37,221 nt of DNA from an uncultured Alphaproteobacteria bacterium (GTDB taxonomy: Bacteria > Pseudomonadota > Alphaproteobacteria > Rhodobacterales > Rhodobacteraceae), in the NCBI GenBank assembly GCA_902541695.1, contig CACBRT010000010.1, forward strand, positions 1 through 37,221, read 5' to 3'. The notes beneath the pieces were generated by a model. It saw only the letters and a program-made list of their open reading frames with translations, was not told the DNA's origin and made no database searches. Below are positions 1 to 10,100 of the stretch, piece by piece. The position numbers and the translations under genes are program-made. Every line of letters begins with the position of its first letter. The stretch's first letter is position 1.

Positions 1-31
1 ATAAATTTTAAACAATTCCTGTAGAAATATT

Positions 32-2263
32 ATGCCCAGTAAATTTAACGAAGATCAAAAAAATGCATTATCTTCAAAAAAACAATTCAACTTTGTTCTA
101 GCAGGTCCAGGAACAGGAAAGACGACAACTCTTGTAGGGAGATTACGCCATTTATTATCAAATGGGGTTTCACCAAAAGAAATTATATGCGTAACTTTTA
201 ATAAAAAAGCAGCAGATGAAATTCTACAGCGTGTAAAAAGATTCATAGAAATAGATAGTAAACTATTGCAGATTGGTACTTTTCATTCCTTAGCAAATAG
301 AGTTATCAGTAAGGATTTATCAAATATCACCCCAATTGAAGAAGACTATGAAATTTGGGCTAGTGATTTTGAACGAATAAAAAAAATAAAAGAATTTGTA
401 AAACAAGCCGTGAAAGTTGGCTATTACGGTAAAAAAATTATATTAAAAAATATAGATATTCCTGAAGTATTACGTTTTGTTGATGACGCAAGAGATACTC
501 TAACAGACCCTGAAAATGCTATGATTATTGCTGAGGAAAGTGGTAATCCCTTTGCCGAAGGTCATGCATGGGTATACGATCAATTTAATAGATTTTTAAA
601 AGAAAATAAAAAAGTTGATTTTCCTAGAATGATAGAATTAGCAGTATCTACATTGAAGAGTACTTCTTCTGAAGTTGAGCGATTTACCAGTAAGTTTAAT
701 CATATTTTAATTGATGAATACCAAGATATTAATTTATCACAAAAAGTCTTAGTTGACTTATTACTACATTCAAAAACAAATCTGTGGGTAGTTGGCGATG
801 ATGACCAAGCAATTTATGGTTGGAGAGGTAGTAACGTAAGCTTTTTATTAAATTTTGAAAGAAATTACCCGGGGGCTCAAAAATTCTTTCTCAAAACTAA
901 TTATCGATCAGGTGATTTAATTATAAAGGCATCAAGCCGTCTGGCTTCTCATCTTAGCCAAAGATTTCCAAAACAATTTACAGGAAGCAGGGGCGTGAAA
1001 GGAGAGATAAGGTTTAGGCATTCGTTAAATGATGAGCAAGAAAATGCTTACTTAATTAAAATGGTCATGAAATTACTAAAAGAAAAAAATGAATTTAAAG
1101 ATATTGCCATTTTATCTAGAATAAATGACTTAGCAAATCCGGTTGCCAGTAAACTAGTTAGTTTAGGTGTGCCAGTAATATTAAAGGGAGGCGTGGGGGT
1201 TTTTTCGAATTACCAAGTACAATTAATGTTATCTTCACTCGCTATTTCATCCTCTATTAAACAAGAAAAATTATGGCGACATAAAGTAGGAAGTGAGTTG
1301 TTTAGTTTTTCAAAAAAGCTTGAGAATGATAATTGGGATAAAAAAGTAAAATCAATATCTACATTTATTATTAATCGACTTCCAGAAAATAGATCAGACG
1401 ATGAATTACTAGATATAGTTGAAGAAATAGAAGAAGCAAAGTCAATTCTATTAAAAACCTCTGACGCAAATACATTTTTCTCAAATCTTAAAAAAACAAT
1501 ACAAGAGCCAAAAGATGGAAACGGTATCTTCTTGGGAACTATTCACAGCGCCAAAGGATTAGAGTGGAAAAATGTATTCATTATGGGATTTGAAGACGAT
1601 ATGTTGCCTTATTATAGATCATATACCCCGAAAGAGGTTGAAGAAGAAAGAAGGCTTACTTATGTCGCTATGACGAGAGCAAAGGATAAATTAATTTTAT
1701 CTGCTGTAAAATATAGAATGGATAATCCTAGTACAGTATCAAGGTTTTTTGATGAACTTGGTTTAACTAAAAAAGAAAAAATTTTTAATCCAACTGAGAT
1801 AAGTAAAGAAATTCCGAATAAAACAGAGTGGTCGCCTCCAAAAGATCCTTTATCAGAAAGATTCCTTGGTCGTGAAGAATTTCAACCAGATCAAGAAATA
1901 GCAAAGGGTGACGGAGTAACTTCTTCTGGATGGTCTGATCTTACTGTAGGAACTGGTTTACTGACAGAAGCTGGATATACTGTTCGTAAAGAAGGACCAA
2001 TTAGAGAAGAAAGAGAAGACATTTTAAGAAATGTATTAACTGGAAATGTATCTTTACCAGATTGGATTACAGATAGTGTGAAAAGTCAGTGGAGCAATGC
2101 TAATTCTTCAGAAAGACTTCAAAAAATAAGAAATACTTTAAATATTGCTTTAGGAAATCAAAAAGGACGAAAAAATCCTTCAACGCAGGCTATAGAAAAG
2201 TGGACTTCAGACATAAAATTTATTGATACAGTTCTATTCGAAGAAATTAATAATGATAAATGA
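32..2263 (+). CDS. UvrD/Rep-type SF1A DNA helicase with extra C-terminal domain
   Basis: ATP-driven 3'-5' DNA helicase of the UvrD/Rep/PcrA family, 743 aa. Visible motifs in order: Q motif FNEDQ near residue 5; Walker A AGPGTGKT at 24-31; DEYQD at 228-232; GDDDQAIYGWRGS near 256-268; NYRS; GTIHSAKGLEW; and EERRLTYVAMTRAKDKL near 538-553. From about residue 640 the protein leaves the helicase core and carries a tail with a pattern (LTEAGY.V...G..REER.DIL, then RL.KIRNTL and AIEKW..DIKF) that I associate with tails of other accessory helicases and restriction-linked proteins; that link is from memory. A GIY-YIG gene follows at 9 bp in the same direction, so the two are probably co-transcribed. 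Helicase family certain; cellular role (repair or defence) open. Confidence 0.92.
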   Translation: MPSKFNEDQKNALSSKKQFNFVLAGPGTGKTTTLVGRLRHLLSNGVSPKEIICVTFNKKAADEILQRVKRFIEIDSKLLQIGTFHSLANRVISKDLSNITPIEEDYEIWASDFERIKKIKEFVKQAVKVGYYGKKIILKNIDIPEVLRFVDDARDTLTDPENAMIIAEESGNPFAEGHAWVYDQFNRFLKENKKVDFPRMIELAVSTLKSTSSEVERFTSKFNHILIDEYQDINLSQKVLVDLLLHSKTNLWVVGDDDQAIYGWRGSNVSFLLNFERNYPGAQKFFLKTNYRSGDLIIKASSRLASHLSQRFPKQFTGSRGVKGEIRFRHSLNDEQENAYLIKMVMKLLKEKNEFKDIAILSRINDLANPVASKLVSLGVPVILKGGVGVFSNYQVQLMLSSLAISSSIKQEKLWRHKVGSELFSFSKKLENDNWDKKVKSISTFIINRLPENRSDDELLDIVEEIEEAKSILLKTSDANTFFSNLKKTIQEPKDGNGIFLGTIHSAKGLEWKNVFIMGFEDDMLPYYRSYTPKEVEEERRLTYVAMTRAKDKLILSAVKYRMDNPSTVSRFFDELGLTKKEKIFNPTEISKEIPNKTEWSPPKDPLSERFLGREEFQPDQEIAKGDGVTSSGWSDLTVGTGLLTEAGYTVRKEGPIREEREDILRNVLTGNVSLPDWITDSVKSQWSNANSSERLQKIRNTLNIALGNQKGRKNPSTQAIEKWTSDIKFIDTVLFEEINNDK

Positions 2264-2272
2264 TGAAAATTA

Positions 2273-2743
2273 ATGATTAATGATAATTGTAGAGTTTGTA
2301 AGGGAAAAACTAAAAGGAGGGGTTACTTGTATATTTGCAATGATAAATCCTGTAGGGCGGTGTTTTGGGATAAAGCCAAAGTAAAAAGAAAAATCAAAGA
2401 AGACCCTGTAAACAGAGAATTAATTATTGAAGAAGCAAAAATCCCAAAAGTAAAAAAAGGTAATCACTTTTTATATGTCTTAAGAATGAAAAGAAATCCT
2501 AAAGATATCGATAAACCATATCAAAAAACAGAGTATAATGGTGAAACTGCATTACATCCATATATCCGATATCTCAATCATATCACCAAAAATAACCATT
2601 CAAGAAAATTTAGAACGGATCGTTATGCAACTGCATTAATAGACTTTAAGTGTCAAAAAATGACGAGAGAAGTTGCAAAAAAAAGAGAAAAACAACTTAT
2701 TTTAGAAAAAAAAGGTATGGGTATAAATGCCTTAGGAGGGTAA
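2273..2743 (+). CDS. Zinc-ribbon plus GIY-YIG-like nuclease domain protein
   Basis: A 156-aa protein with two recognisable parts. C6, C9, C22 and C27 form a putative zinc ribbon. From about residue 65 there is a GIY-YIG-like fold: YVL at 68-70 stands for GIY, YNGET at 88-92 for YIG, followed by R99 and H103 with the family spacing, and a later REVAKKREKQLI segment that supplies the usual glutamate. GIY-YIG domains cut DNA with a tyrosine/arginine/glutamate site. The gene starts 9 bp after the helicase stop, so translation is probably coupled. A helicase-nuclease pair fits DNA repair or anti-phage activity. The nuclease call is by pattern only and is moderately secure. Confidence 0.7.
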   Translation: MINDNCRVCKGKTKRRGYLYICNDKSCRAVFWDKAKVKRKIKEDPVNRELIIEEAKIPKVKKGNHFLYVLRMKRNPKDIDKPYQKTEYNGETALHPYIRYLNHITKNNHSRKFRTDRYATALIDFKCQKMTREVAKKREKQLILEKKGMGINALGG

Positions 2744-2910
2744 ATACATTATTAAGAATTGCATTCAATATGTTGATATTATTTGATAATTGTAATTTTA
2801 TATAACCCTATGTTTACCCTTTTAAATTTTTTTCTTTTGATTTAAGCTAATATACTTTTTCTTAAATTTATTTTACTTTTACTTTTTTTATTTTTTTAAA
2901 TTTTTTCTTA

Positions 2911-2957
2911 TTGACATTGATTAAATATTAATTACATTAAGTAATGTCATTGACATT
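2911..2957 (+). promoter_or_regulatory. Promoter with palindromic operator over the MerR-like gene start
   Basis: TTGACA at 2911-2916 and TACATT at 2933-2938, 16 bp apart, make a plausible sigma-70 promoter. The perfect palindrome AATGTCA-T-TGACATT (2943-2957) lies on the expected transcription start and overlaps the first ATG. A third TGACATT half-site occurs inside the -35 region (2912-2918). This is the layout of an autoregulatory operator for the MerR-like protein encoded immediately downstream. Binding is inferred. Confidence 0.5.
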
Positions 2958-3933
2958 AAGCAAAGTTAATATGGAAAACTATCTTAAAGAACAAAAATGG
3001 GAAGGAAATGCATTAGATTTAGCTAATAAGGCTAAATATTGGTTGGATATAAAAAAAATAGGTGATCCAGATTTTGTACCCAATGAAAGAATTGTTCGGG
3101 ATTATGTGGCAAGAGGAATTATCACTAGACCAGAAAGAAGGGGTAAGGAAGCAGTTTTTTCGTTTCTTCAATTAAGTCAGTTTTTAGCATGTCGGTCAAT
3201 GCTAGGTGATGGATGGCCTTTACAGAAGATTAGTGAAGATTTTCAAATCTCTTCTTTGAATGATATTTTAAATTTAATTCCGGGTGATCATCGAAACGAC
3301 GATAGTCTATCTTTAATTGAAGAATTTAAATCTAAGTCTTTGAAAGAGAATAATCCTTCTATTAATGCATCATATGAAGATGATGATATTTTCATAAATA
3401 AAAATTTTGTGAGATCAAGAGAAACGCCTTCTAAAAGTTCTTTTGATAGAAGTGAAAGTTTTACAAATGCAAGTGAAGAATACTCTGTAAATAACGAAGA
3501 AATACCAGAAATAAAAAAACCAGGATTTTTTGATCGATTTAAGAATAGAACTAGGAAAAATTATCAAATGCGTTCGGATATTAAGGATGTATTGCAAACT
3601 TTAGGGAGTGATTTAACCAACGTTATCAAAGAAGACTTTACAGCATACCAACTTGCAACATGGTTAATCTTAATGATTGATCAGAAGAAAGCCGAAAATA
3701 TTACAAAAGAAGAAGCTGATGCTATTGGAAGAGGTATCACTGCTGCTCTTTTAAATAAGAATTATCTAACAAAAGAAGAAATTGGAAAGCACCGGTCTCA
3801 AATAAATAACTTAGTGAATAATAAAAATAACCGAGATCATACTGAAGAAATCCAATTATTAAAACTACAATTAAATGAAAAAGAAAGGAGGATTAAAGAA
3901 CTTTATAATCAATTAAAATTCAAAAAAAAATAA
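2944..3933 (+). CDS. MerR-like winged-helix regulator with C-terminal coiled coil
   Basis: A 329-aa protein. Residues about 15-100 look like a MerR-type winged helix: a short helix, then ERIVRDYVARGIITRPERRG, then FSFLQLSQFLACRSMLGDGWPLQKISEDF, matching the family's wing plus length-determining helix. The middle (about 110-190) is polar and low in complexity; the end (about 290-329) is strongly charged and probably coiled coil. The normal MerR effector domain is not recognisable. The first ATG sits inside a palindrome at the predicted transcription start, so either the mRNA is nearly leaderless or M10 (2971) is used. The VWA gene follows 107 bp downstream in the same direction and is a likely partner or target. 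Confidence 0.7.
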   Translation: MSLTLSKVNMENYLKEQKWEGNALDLANKAKYWLDIKKIGDPDFVPNERIVRDYVARGIITRPERRGKEAVFSFLQLSQFLACRSMLGDGWPLQKISEDFQISSLNDILNLIPGDHRNDDSLSLIEEFKSKSLKENNPSINASYEDDDIFINKNFVRSRETPSKSSFDRSESFTNASEEYSVNNEEIPEIKKPGFFDRFKNRTRKNYQMRSDIKDVLQTLGSDLTNVIKEDFTAYQLATWLILMIDQKKAENITKEEADAIGRGITAALLNKNYLTKEEIGKHRSQINNLVNNKNNRDHTEEIQLLKLQLNEKERRIKELYNQLKFKKK

Positions 3934-4040
3934 TCACATTAATATAAATATAATTAAGCAGTAACCAACAAAACTTATTCTCAAATAAAATAGATGCATT
4001 TCTATTAACGTAGAAGTTTTGCCAAAATAAAGGAGAAAGC

Positions 4041-5348
4041 ATGATAGATTTAATAATAACACCTGAAATTAATGCCTTATGCAATAACAAAGACAATGAA
4101 TTGAATGTCTTAGTACAGGCAAGAGCAAAAGATGATTATCAATTTATTAAAAAAAGAAAAAATCTTAATTTAGCTATTGTTATTGACCGATCTAGTTCTA
4201 TGAGGGGTCAACCATTAGAAGAAGCTAAGAAGTCAGCTATTATGTTAGTTGAAAAAATGTCTCAAACAGATCGTATTTCTATAATTACTTATGACGACAT
4301 TCCACAAATTACAGTTCCATCAACTTTATGTCATAATAAACGATATATCATTGGTGAAATATCAAGAATTGCAATAGGCGGATCTACTAACCTACACGGA
4401 GGATGGTTATTAGGAGCAGAAGAGGTTGCAAAATATAAAAATAATAAAAGTATTAATAGAGTATTACTTTTGTCAGATGGAAATGCCAATCGAGGTGTTT
4501 GTGATCCTTTTGAGATTTTCAGACAGGTAGATAAATTATCTGAAACAGGTATTTCTACTTCTACTTATGGATTAGGACACCATTTTAATGAAGAATTAAT
4601 GATTGGAATGGCGAATAATGGTAAAGGTCAGGGTTATTATGGAGAGACTGCTGAAGACTTAGTCGATCCATTTGAGGAAGAATTTGAACTTCTTGCCAAT
4701 ACGATAGCTACTAATCTCAAGCTAAAAGTTAAAATACCTCACTTTGTAAATCTTAAGTCAATGAACAGACTAAATGGTACTTACCTTAATTGGTCTATTC
4801 CAGACCTTGCATTGGGTGGAGAAGGATGGGCATTATTTAAACTTTCAATAAAAAAAGAATTTATTAAAGATAAACCAATGGAAGTTTTAAGTTGTAAGCT
4901 TGAATATAAAAATTTAGAAGGTGATAATCATTCAACCGAAGACCATAAACTTATATTAGAACCTTTAAAACCGAGTGCTTTTTCAGAAATAGAAATGAAT
5001 GAAAAAGTCAATTCTAGAGTTCTAGAGGTTACAATTGCAGATTATCAAAGACAGGCTAGGGAAGCTGCCTTGAGAGGCGAATGGCATCAAGTTGATAGAA
5101 TTATAGGATATGCAAAAAATATTGGTGATAATCATGAATGGTTAAAACAAAATATTATGGCTATAGAGAAATACGCAATGAATAGGCAAGCGCAACAACT
5201 TTCTAAAGAGGCTTTTTATAGTGCTGAAAAACTTGATAAAAGGCTTGCGTCTTATGATGAAGACGCAGTTAATTATAATATAGACCATGAAATTGAAAAA
5301 CCTGCTTTTCTAAGAAGAAAATTAGAAAGAGGAAAAAGAATGTATTAA
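4041..5348 (+). CDS. VWA (von Willebrand factor A) domain protein
   Basis: A 435-aa protein with no signal peptide or membrane segment, so probably cytoplasmic. A complete metal-ion-dependent adhesion site is visible: D49-x-S51-x-S53, T116 in GGSTNLHGG and D146 in LLLSDGNANRG. The VWA domain covers about residues 40-215. A beta-rich part follows, then a helical, charged C-terminus (about 320-435). Intracellular bacterial VWA proteins usually act as metal-dependent scaffolds with ATPases or regulators; no AAA ATPase partner is present here, but a MerR-like regulator lies directly upstream. The start is well supported by AAGGAG about 6 nt ahead of the ATG. The substrate is unknown. Confidence 0.82.
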   Translation: MIDLIITPEINALCNNKDNELNVLVQARAKDDYQFIKKRKNLNLAIVIDRSSSMRGQPLEEAKKSAIMLVEKMSQTDRISIITYDDIPQITVPSTLCHNKRYIIGEISRIAIGGSTNLHGGWLLGAEEVAKYKNNKSINRVLLLSDGNANRGVCDPFEIFRQVDKLSETGISTSTYGLGHHFNEELMIGMANNGKGQGYYGETAEDLVDPFEEEFELLANTIATNLKLKVKIPHFVNLKSMNRLNGTYLNWSIPDLALGGEGWALFKLSIKKEFIKDKPMEVLSCKLEYKNLEGDNHSTEDHKLILEPLKPSAFSEIEMNEKVNSRVLEVTIADYQRQAREAALRGEWHQVDRIIGYAKNIGDNHEWLKQNIMAIEKYAMNRQAQQLSKEAFYSAEKLDKRLASYDEDAVNYNIDHEIEKPAFLRRKLERGKRMY

Positions 5349-5376
5349 TTCTTAAAACAAATTTTATTAAATATTA

Positions 5377-5480
5377 AAAAGTAGCAAATTGATCTATAAA
5401 TATCGTATTTATAAAATGTTAAAAATTTTTCCAAACATTATGTTTCAAATTTTAACAATATTCATCATTTTGCTACTTTT
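5377..5480. terminator. Long inverted repeat enclosing two hairpins, between convergent genes
   Basis: AAAAGTAGCAAATTGAT (5377-5393) is matched by an inverse copy at 5464-5480 (16 of 17 bases). The 70-nt interior holds two further stem-loops: ATAAATA/TATTTAT (5396-5412), and a longer imperfect hairpin from TGTTAAAA (5417-5424) to TTTTAACA (5450-5457) with an inner AAAC/GTTT stem. The whole folds as a three-way junction. It lies between the convergent VWA and phosphoesterase genes and ends in T runs on both strands, so a bidirectional terminator is the simplest reading. A small mobile repeat with 17-bp terminal inverted repeats is an alternative. Confidence 0.55.
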
Positions 5481-5509
5481 CTGAAGATTTAGAAAAAATC
5501 CTTACTAAT

Positions 5510-6349
5510 TTATTTAAAATTAATTGACAGCAAGTCCCATTCAGATTGAGTGCCAATTCTAATAGGTAAAATAGTCGTTCCAATTCCCGATGTTGTAAAT
5601 ACAGTTCTTTGATTATCTTTATACAAGCCACAATGAGCTTCTCTAGGTACTTCAGAAGGTATCCATATTGGACCTATAATTGGAAAACTAATTTGACCGC
5701 AATGAGTATGCCCAGAAACCACAAAGCCTCTTATTTTTGGGTTAAATGCGCCTGCGGGGTCGTGTGTAATTGTAATTTTCGGTTTGTTTTTACAAGTTTC
5801 TGGGAATTCTACATATTTAAATCTTTTAGTATAAAAATCACCTAAACCCCTTATACAAATATCGGTTGTTGATAAACTTAATATAGAGATTTCATTTTCT
5901 AATATATTAGCATTTTGTTTTTTGAATTCATTGATCCAATTAACAGGCTTAGACCAAGTCTCATAGTTTCCAAGTATAAAAACAGAAGGTTTATTGGGAA
6001 CGCTCGTCAATATTTTTACTAATTTAGAGCGATGTTTGTTAAAATCTAAAACTTTTCTTGGGTTATTGGTATAGTCACCTACAAAAAGTAAAAGGTCTAA
6101 TTCATATTTATTAACTTCACTTAAAACTTCGATTAATTCTGCGTAGCTATTATTATTTTTAGGTGTATGTGTATCTCCAATTACACCTAACTTCAAAGAT
6201 ATGGGTTGTTGATCTTTATTTAGAACTAAGTCTTCAATTTCTAATGAAACCTTGTTTACTCTTGTCTTAAGATTGCTAGAAATAATAAAGTAAAAAGATA
6301 ATCCCATTAAGGATATGAATATAATAGAAAATATAATAATTCTTATCAT
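5510..6349 (-). CDS. Membrane-anchored metallophosphoesterase (YkuE/YaeI-like)
   Basis: A 279-aa calcineurin-like phosphoesterase with an N-terminal hydrophobic anchor (residues about 3-24), so the catalytic domain is probably periplasmic. Metal ligands are visible: GDTH (D59, H61), GDY (D92), N128, H196 in THDP, and GHTH (H214, H216) followed by CGQ, the signature of the YkuE/COG1408 branch. The usual GNHE/GNHD is GNYE here (128-130): the asparagine ligand is kept but the conserved histidine is tyrosine, which may lower or alter activity. Substrates of the branch are mostly unassigned. The gene is convergent with the VWA gene. Confidence 0.82.
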   Translation of the reverse strand: MIRIIIFSIIFISLMGLSFYFIISSNLKTRVNKVSLEIEDLVLNKDQQPISLKLGVIGDTHTPKNNNSYAELIEVLSEVNKYELDLLLFVGDYTNNPRKVLDFNKHRSKLVKILTSVPNKPSVFILGNYETWSKPVNWINEFKKQNANILENEISILSLSTTDICIRGLGDFYTKRFKYVEFPETCKNKPKITITHDPAGAFNPKIRGFVVSGHTHCGQISFPIIGPIWIPSEVPREAHCGLYKDNQRTVFTTSGIGTTILPIRIGTQSEWDLLSINFK

Positions 6350-6494
6350 TGGAAGTAAAAGAATGAACTCAGAGGTGAATATATCAAAATTTGTATCAAA
6401 CTATTTTATGGATGTATTTTAAGTCGTCCTCCATTTCCAATTATTTTTTAACATTTTAAGATTCAAAAAAAAATAAAATTCCAAAAATTATTAC

Positions 6495-7046
6495 CTATAA
6501 TTTTTTACAAATTTCAAATGCTTTATCCAAAGTAGTAACTAAATTATTATTACTCCAGCTATTATGGGTAATATCAAAATAATCTGAAATTTTCATATCA
6601 TCAGTGTCAATATACTGCATATAAATTGGATTTTTTCTCATTAATGTTTCTTTTAGACCTTCAATCGGCATCCAATTTAAATCAACAACTGCCACGTGCC
6701 CCAATAAAAAAGGTGAAGTGAATAATATTTTAGCAATTATTGCATCTCCCATAAACAAACTATCTACAAGAGTATTCTGCAAGTTCAATATATCTGGATG
6801 ATGATTTGTTGTATAAACATAGGTCAGCAAATTACCATTTTCACAATTACCTTTTACTAATCTTATAATTAATTTGTCTCCATTGGTAATCATTCCATTT
6901 ACTGAAATACGAATTTCTTTTTTATCATGACCATCTATAAACCATTCATTTTCTATATATTCTTCTTGACCAACAATTTCACTTCTAGTTGGAAATGATA
7001 AAAAGGATAAAAAAAGAATAAGGATAATTACGTTTATTTTCTTCAT
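6495..7046 (-). CDS. Exported protein of unknown function
   Basis: A 183-aa protein with a clear signal peptide (MKKINVIILILFLSFLSFPTRS, cleavage near residue 22). The mature part is about 160 aa, mixed alpha/beta, with only two cysteines (in GNCENG and FEICKKL), which could form one disulphide in the periplasm. I recognise no family. It lies on the minus strand between the phosphoesterase and the divergent large nuclease-helicase gene, with a 127-bp divergent intergenic region that should hold both promoters. Confidence 0.65.
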   Translation of the reverse strand: MKKINVIILILFLSFLSFPTRSEIVGQEEYIENEWFIDGHDKKEIRISVNGMITNGDKLIIRLVKGNCENGNLLTYVYTTNHHPDILNLQNTLVDSLFMGDAIIAKILFTSPFLLGHVAVVDLNWMPIEGLKETLMRKNPIYMQYIDTDDMKISDYFDITHNSWSNNNLVTTLDKAFEICKKL

Positions 7047-7173
7047 AAATATCTAGAGATATAAAATCTTCCGTTGTAAATCGCTCGACAGCAAACAAAA
7101 TATATTGTCATAATATCTACTTATTTCAAATAAACTACTTTAATTAATAAATTTACTAAAATACTCATTTTAT

Positions 7174-10100
7174 ATGCAAATAAATAATGAAAAAATATTA
7201 TTTTCTCCATCGGATTTAATTGATTTTATGGATTCATCATTTGTTTCTCATATGGAAAGACTAGTTTTAACAAATCCAGAATTTAAAAAATTTATTGATC
7301 CAGTTGATCCATTATTGAGTGCACTTCAAAGTAAAGGATATGCACACGAAGAGAATTTTCTAAAATCTCTCGAATTTCCAAATAATCAGATTTGTAAGAT
7401 CAAAAAGACTAATAAAGAGCAAATGTTTTCAGAAACAAAGAAGGCTATGAGTGAAGGAAAAGAAATCATTTATCAGGCCTACCTAGCAAATGAACAATTT
7501 GCTGGAATAGCTGATTTTTTAAAAAAAATACCAGGTCCTTCAAGTTTAGGAAATTATCATTATGAGGTTTGGGATACAAAATTATCAAAAAAAATGAAAC
7601 CTTATTTTGCAATTCAATTATCTTGCTATTCGGAGTTACTTCATGAAATACAAAAGAAATATCCTGAAAGGTTTTCAATTATTTTAGGAAATAATGAAAA
7701 GATTTCTCTCAAATTAAGTGATTACTATTCTTATTATACCGAGTTAAAGAATAATTTTTTTCAATTTCATAAAGACTGGAAACCTAATAATTTCCCAGAT
7801 CCAGGTGATTTTTCTAATAATGGGAAATGGAGTAATTACGCTGAAAGTCTATTACAGGAAAAAAGACATCTAAGACTGGTTGCAAATATCACTAAAGGAC
7901 AAATTAGAGCTTTAAAATCAAAAGGTATATCTACAATCGATGACTTGGCTGAAACACAAAAAATGTCGATCCCAAAAATTAATACATTTGTATTAGATCG
8001 TCTTAAATTACAAGCAAAGTTACAAATTGAATCTGAAAATAAAGATACACCACTTTATAAACTTATAAAAATTTCGAATAAGGAAGGTGAGGGATTAGAT
8101 CAACTACCTAGCGGTTCTGCAGACGACATTTTCTTTGATATAGAAGGCTTTCCATTAATTGATGGTGGATTAGAGTATTTGTGGGGAGCATCTTATTATA
8201 ATCAAAGCAAATCTTTAGACTTCATTGATTATTGGGCGCACGACCAAGAAGGAGAGAAGAACGCATTATCTAATTTTATTACTTTTGCTTTTAATAAGTG
8301 GAAGAAAAATCCAGCAATGCATATTTATCACTACGGAAACTATGAAATAGCCTCCATTAGAAGGTTAATGGGTCGGTATGGAGTATGTGAATATGAAGTT
8401 GACACTCTTTTACGTCATAACGTATTTGTTGATTTATATAAAATTATAAAAAATTCAATATTGATAGGAGAACCTGGATATTCAATTAAAAATGTTGAAA
8501 AGTTATACCGTGGAAAAAGAAAAACAGAAGTAAAAAGCGGAGGCGAATCCGTCATTATGTATGAAAATTGGAGAAGTAATCCCGACGGATCTGATTGGAA
8601 AAATTCTGAAATACTGAATACAATAAGGGAATATAATAAAGAAGATTGTATTTCAACTAAAGATTTAACGGAATGGTTAAGAGAAAGACAATCCGAGCTG
8701 AATATAGAATATTCTTTGAGTATAAATAGCGAAGAATTAGAAATAGAAGAAGAAATAACTGAGACTACACTATTTAGAGATCAGTTATTCAACACGGCAT
8801 CAAAGATAAAAGAAGAAAATAAAATAATTAAAGAAACCTTATATAACTTAGCGTGGTTTCTTGAGTTCCATAATAGAGAGAATAAACCTAGTTGGTGGAG
8901 ATTTTTTGATCGTCAAAGTTCAAATGAATACGAATTATATGACGATATGGATTGCTTAGTTGGCTTAAAAAGAACCCAAACAGCGCCATTTTTACCAACA
9001 CCTAAATCCAGAAATCAAGTATATGAATATTCATTTGATAATACTCAACCATTTAAAGGATCGATGAAGAATAATTTTTATTTATTAGATCCAGAGCAAA
9101 AAAAAGTGACTGTTAAAGATTTTTTTAATAGTGAAGGGTTAATTCACTTATCATATAAATCAGAATTACCAGATAGAATTTCTCTTATTCCCAATGAATA
9201 CTTAAGTCCGAAACCCATCCCCGATCAATTAAAAATAAATATTGAGAACATTATTAAAAATTCTTTTCCAAATTGTGCGATTATTGATTTTCTTTTTAGA
9301 AAACCACCTCGTTTTAAATCAGGAATAAGAGAAATTATAGTTAACAATTCTCTTAATAATGATGACTTTTTATCTGAAACTATAAAAGTAGCAAATGATC
9401 TTGATAGAAGTTATCTCTGTATTCAAGGACCGCCAGGAGCTGGAAAATCCTATACAGCAGTTAGAATAATAGGAGATTTAATAAATAAGGGTAAGAGAAT
9501 TGGAATTTCTTCCAATAGTCATTCTGCAATTATAAACCTTATGACTGGTGTATCTGATTATCTTAATAAAAACAATATATTAGGTGATTTATATAAACAA
9601 GGTGGATCTAAAAATGAGGTCCTTTTTGAAAGAAAAAATGTTGAATATATTGGACGCGCAATAGACTGCCTCGATTTCTTTAATGAAGCAAGTTCTATTT
9701 TTGGTGGGACAGCTTGGTTTTTTTGTAATTCTGAATTTTCATCTATTGAAAATAAAGTAGTCCCATTAGATTTTTTATTTATTGACGAAGCAGGTCAAGT
9801 ACCAGTAGCTAATTTAATCGCCATGAGCCACATCGCTGATAATTTGATTTTAATGGGTGACCAAATGCAACTAAGTAATCCTACACAGGGAACTCATCCA
9901 GATGAAAGCGGAAAGTCTATATTAGAATATCTTTTAGGTGACCAATCAACTATTCCACCAGATATTGGTATTTTTTTGCCCAAAACATTTAGAATGCATC
10001 CAGATTTATGCGGTATAATTTCAGAACAAGTATATGACAACCGACTTTTATCAGACGATAGCACTTTAAAAAATACATTAAGTAATGAATTGATTAATTT

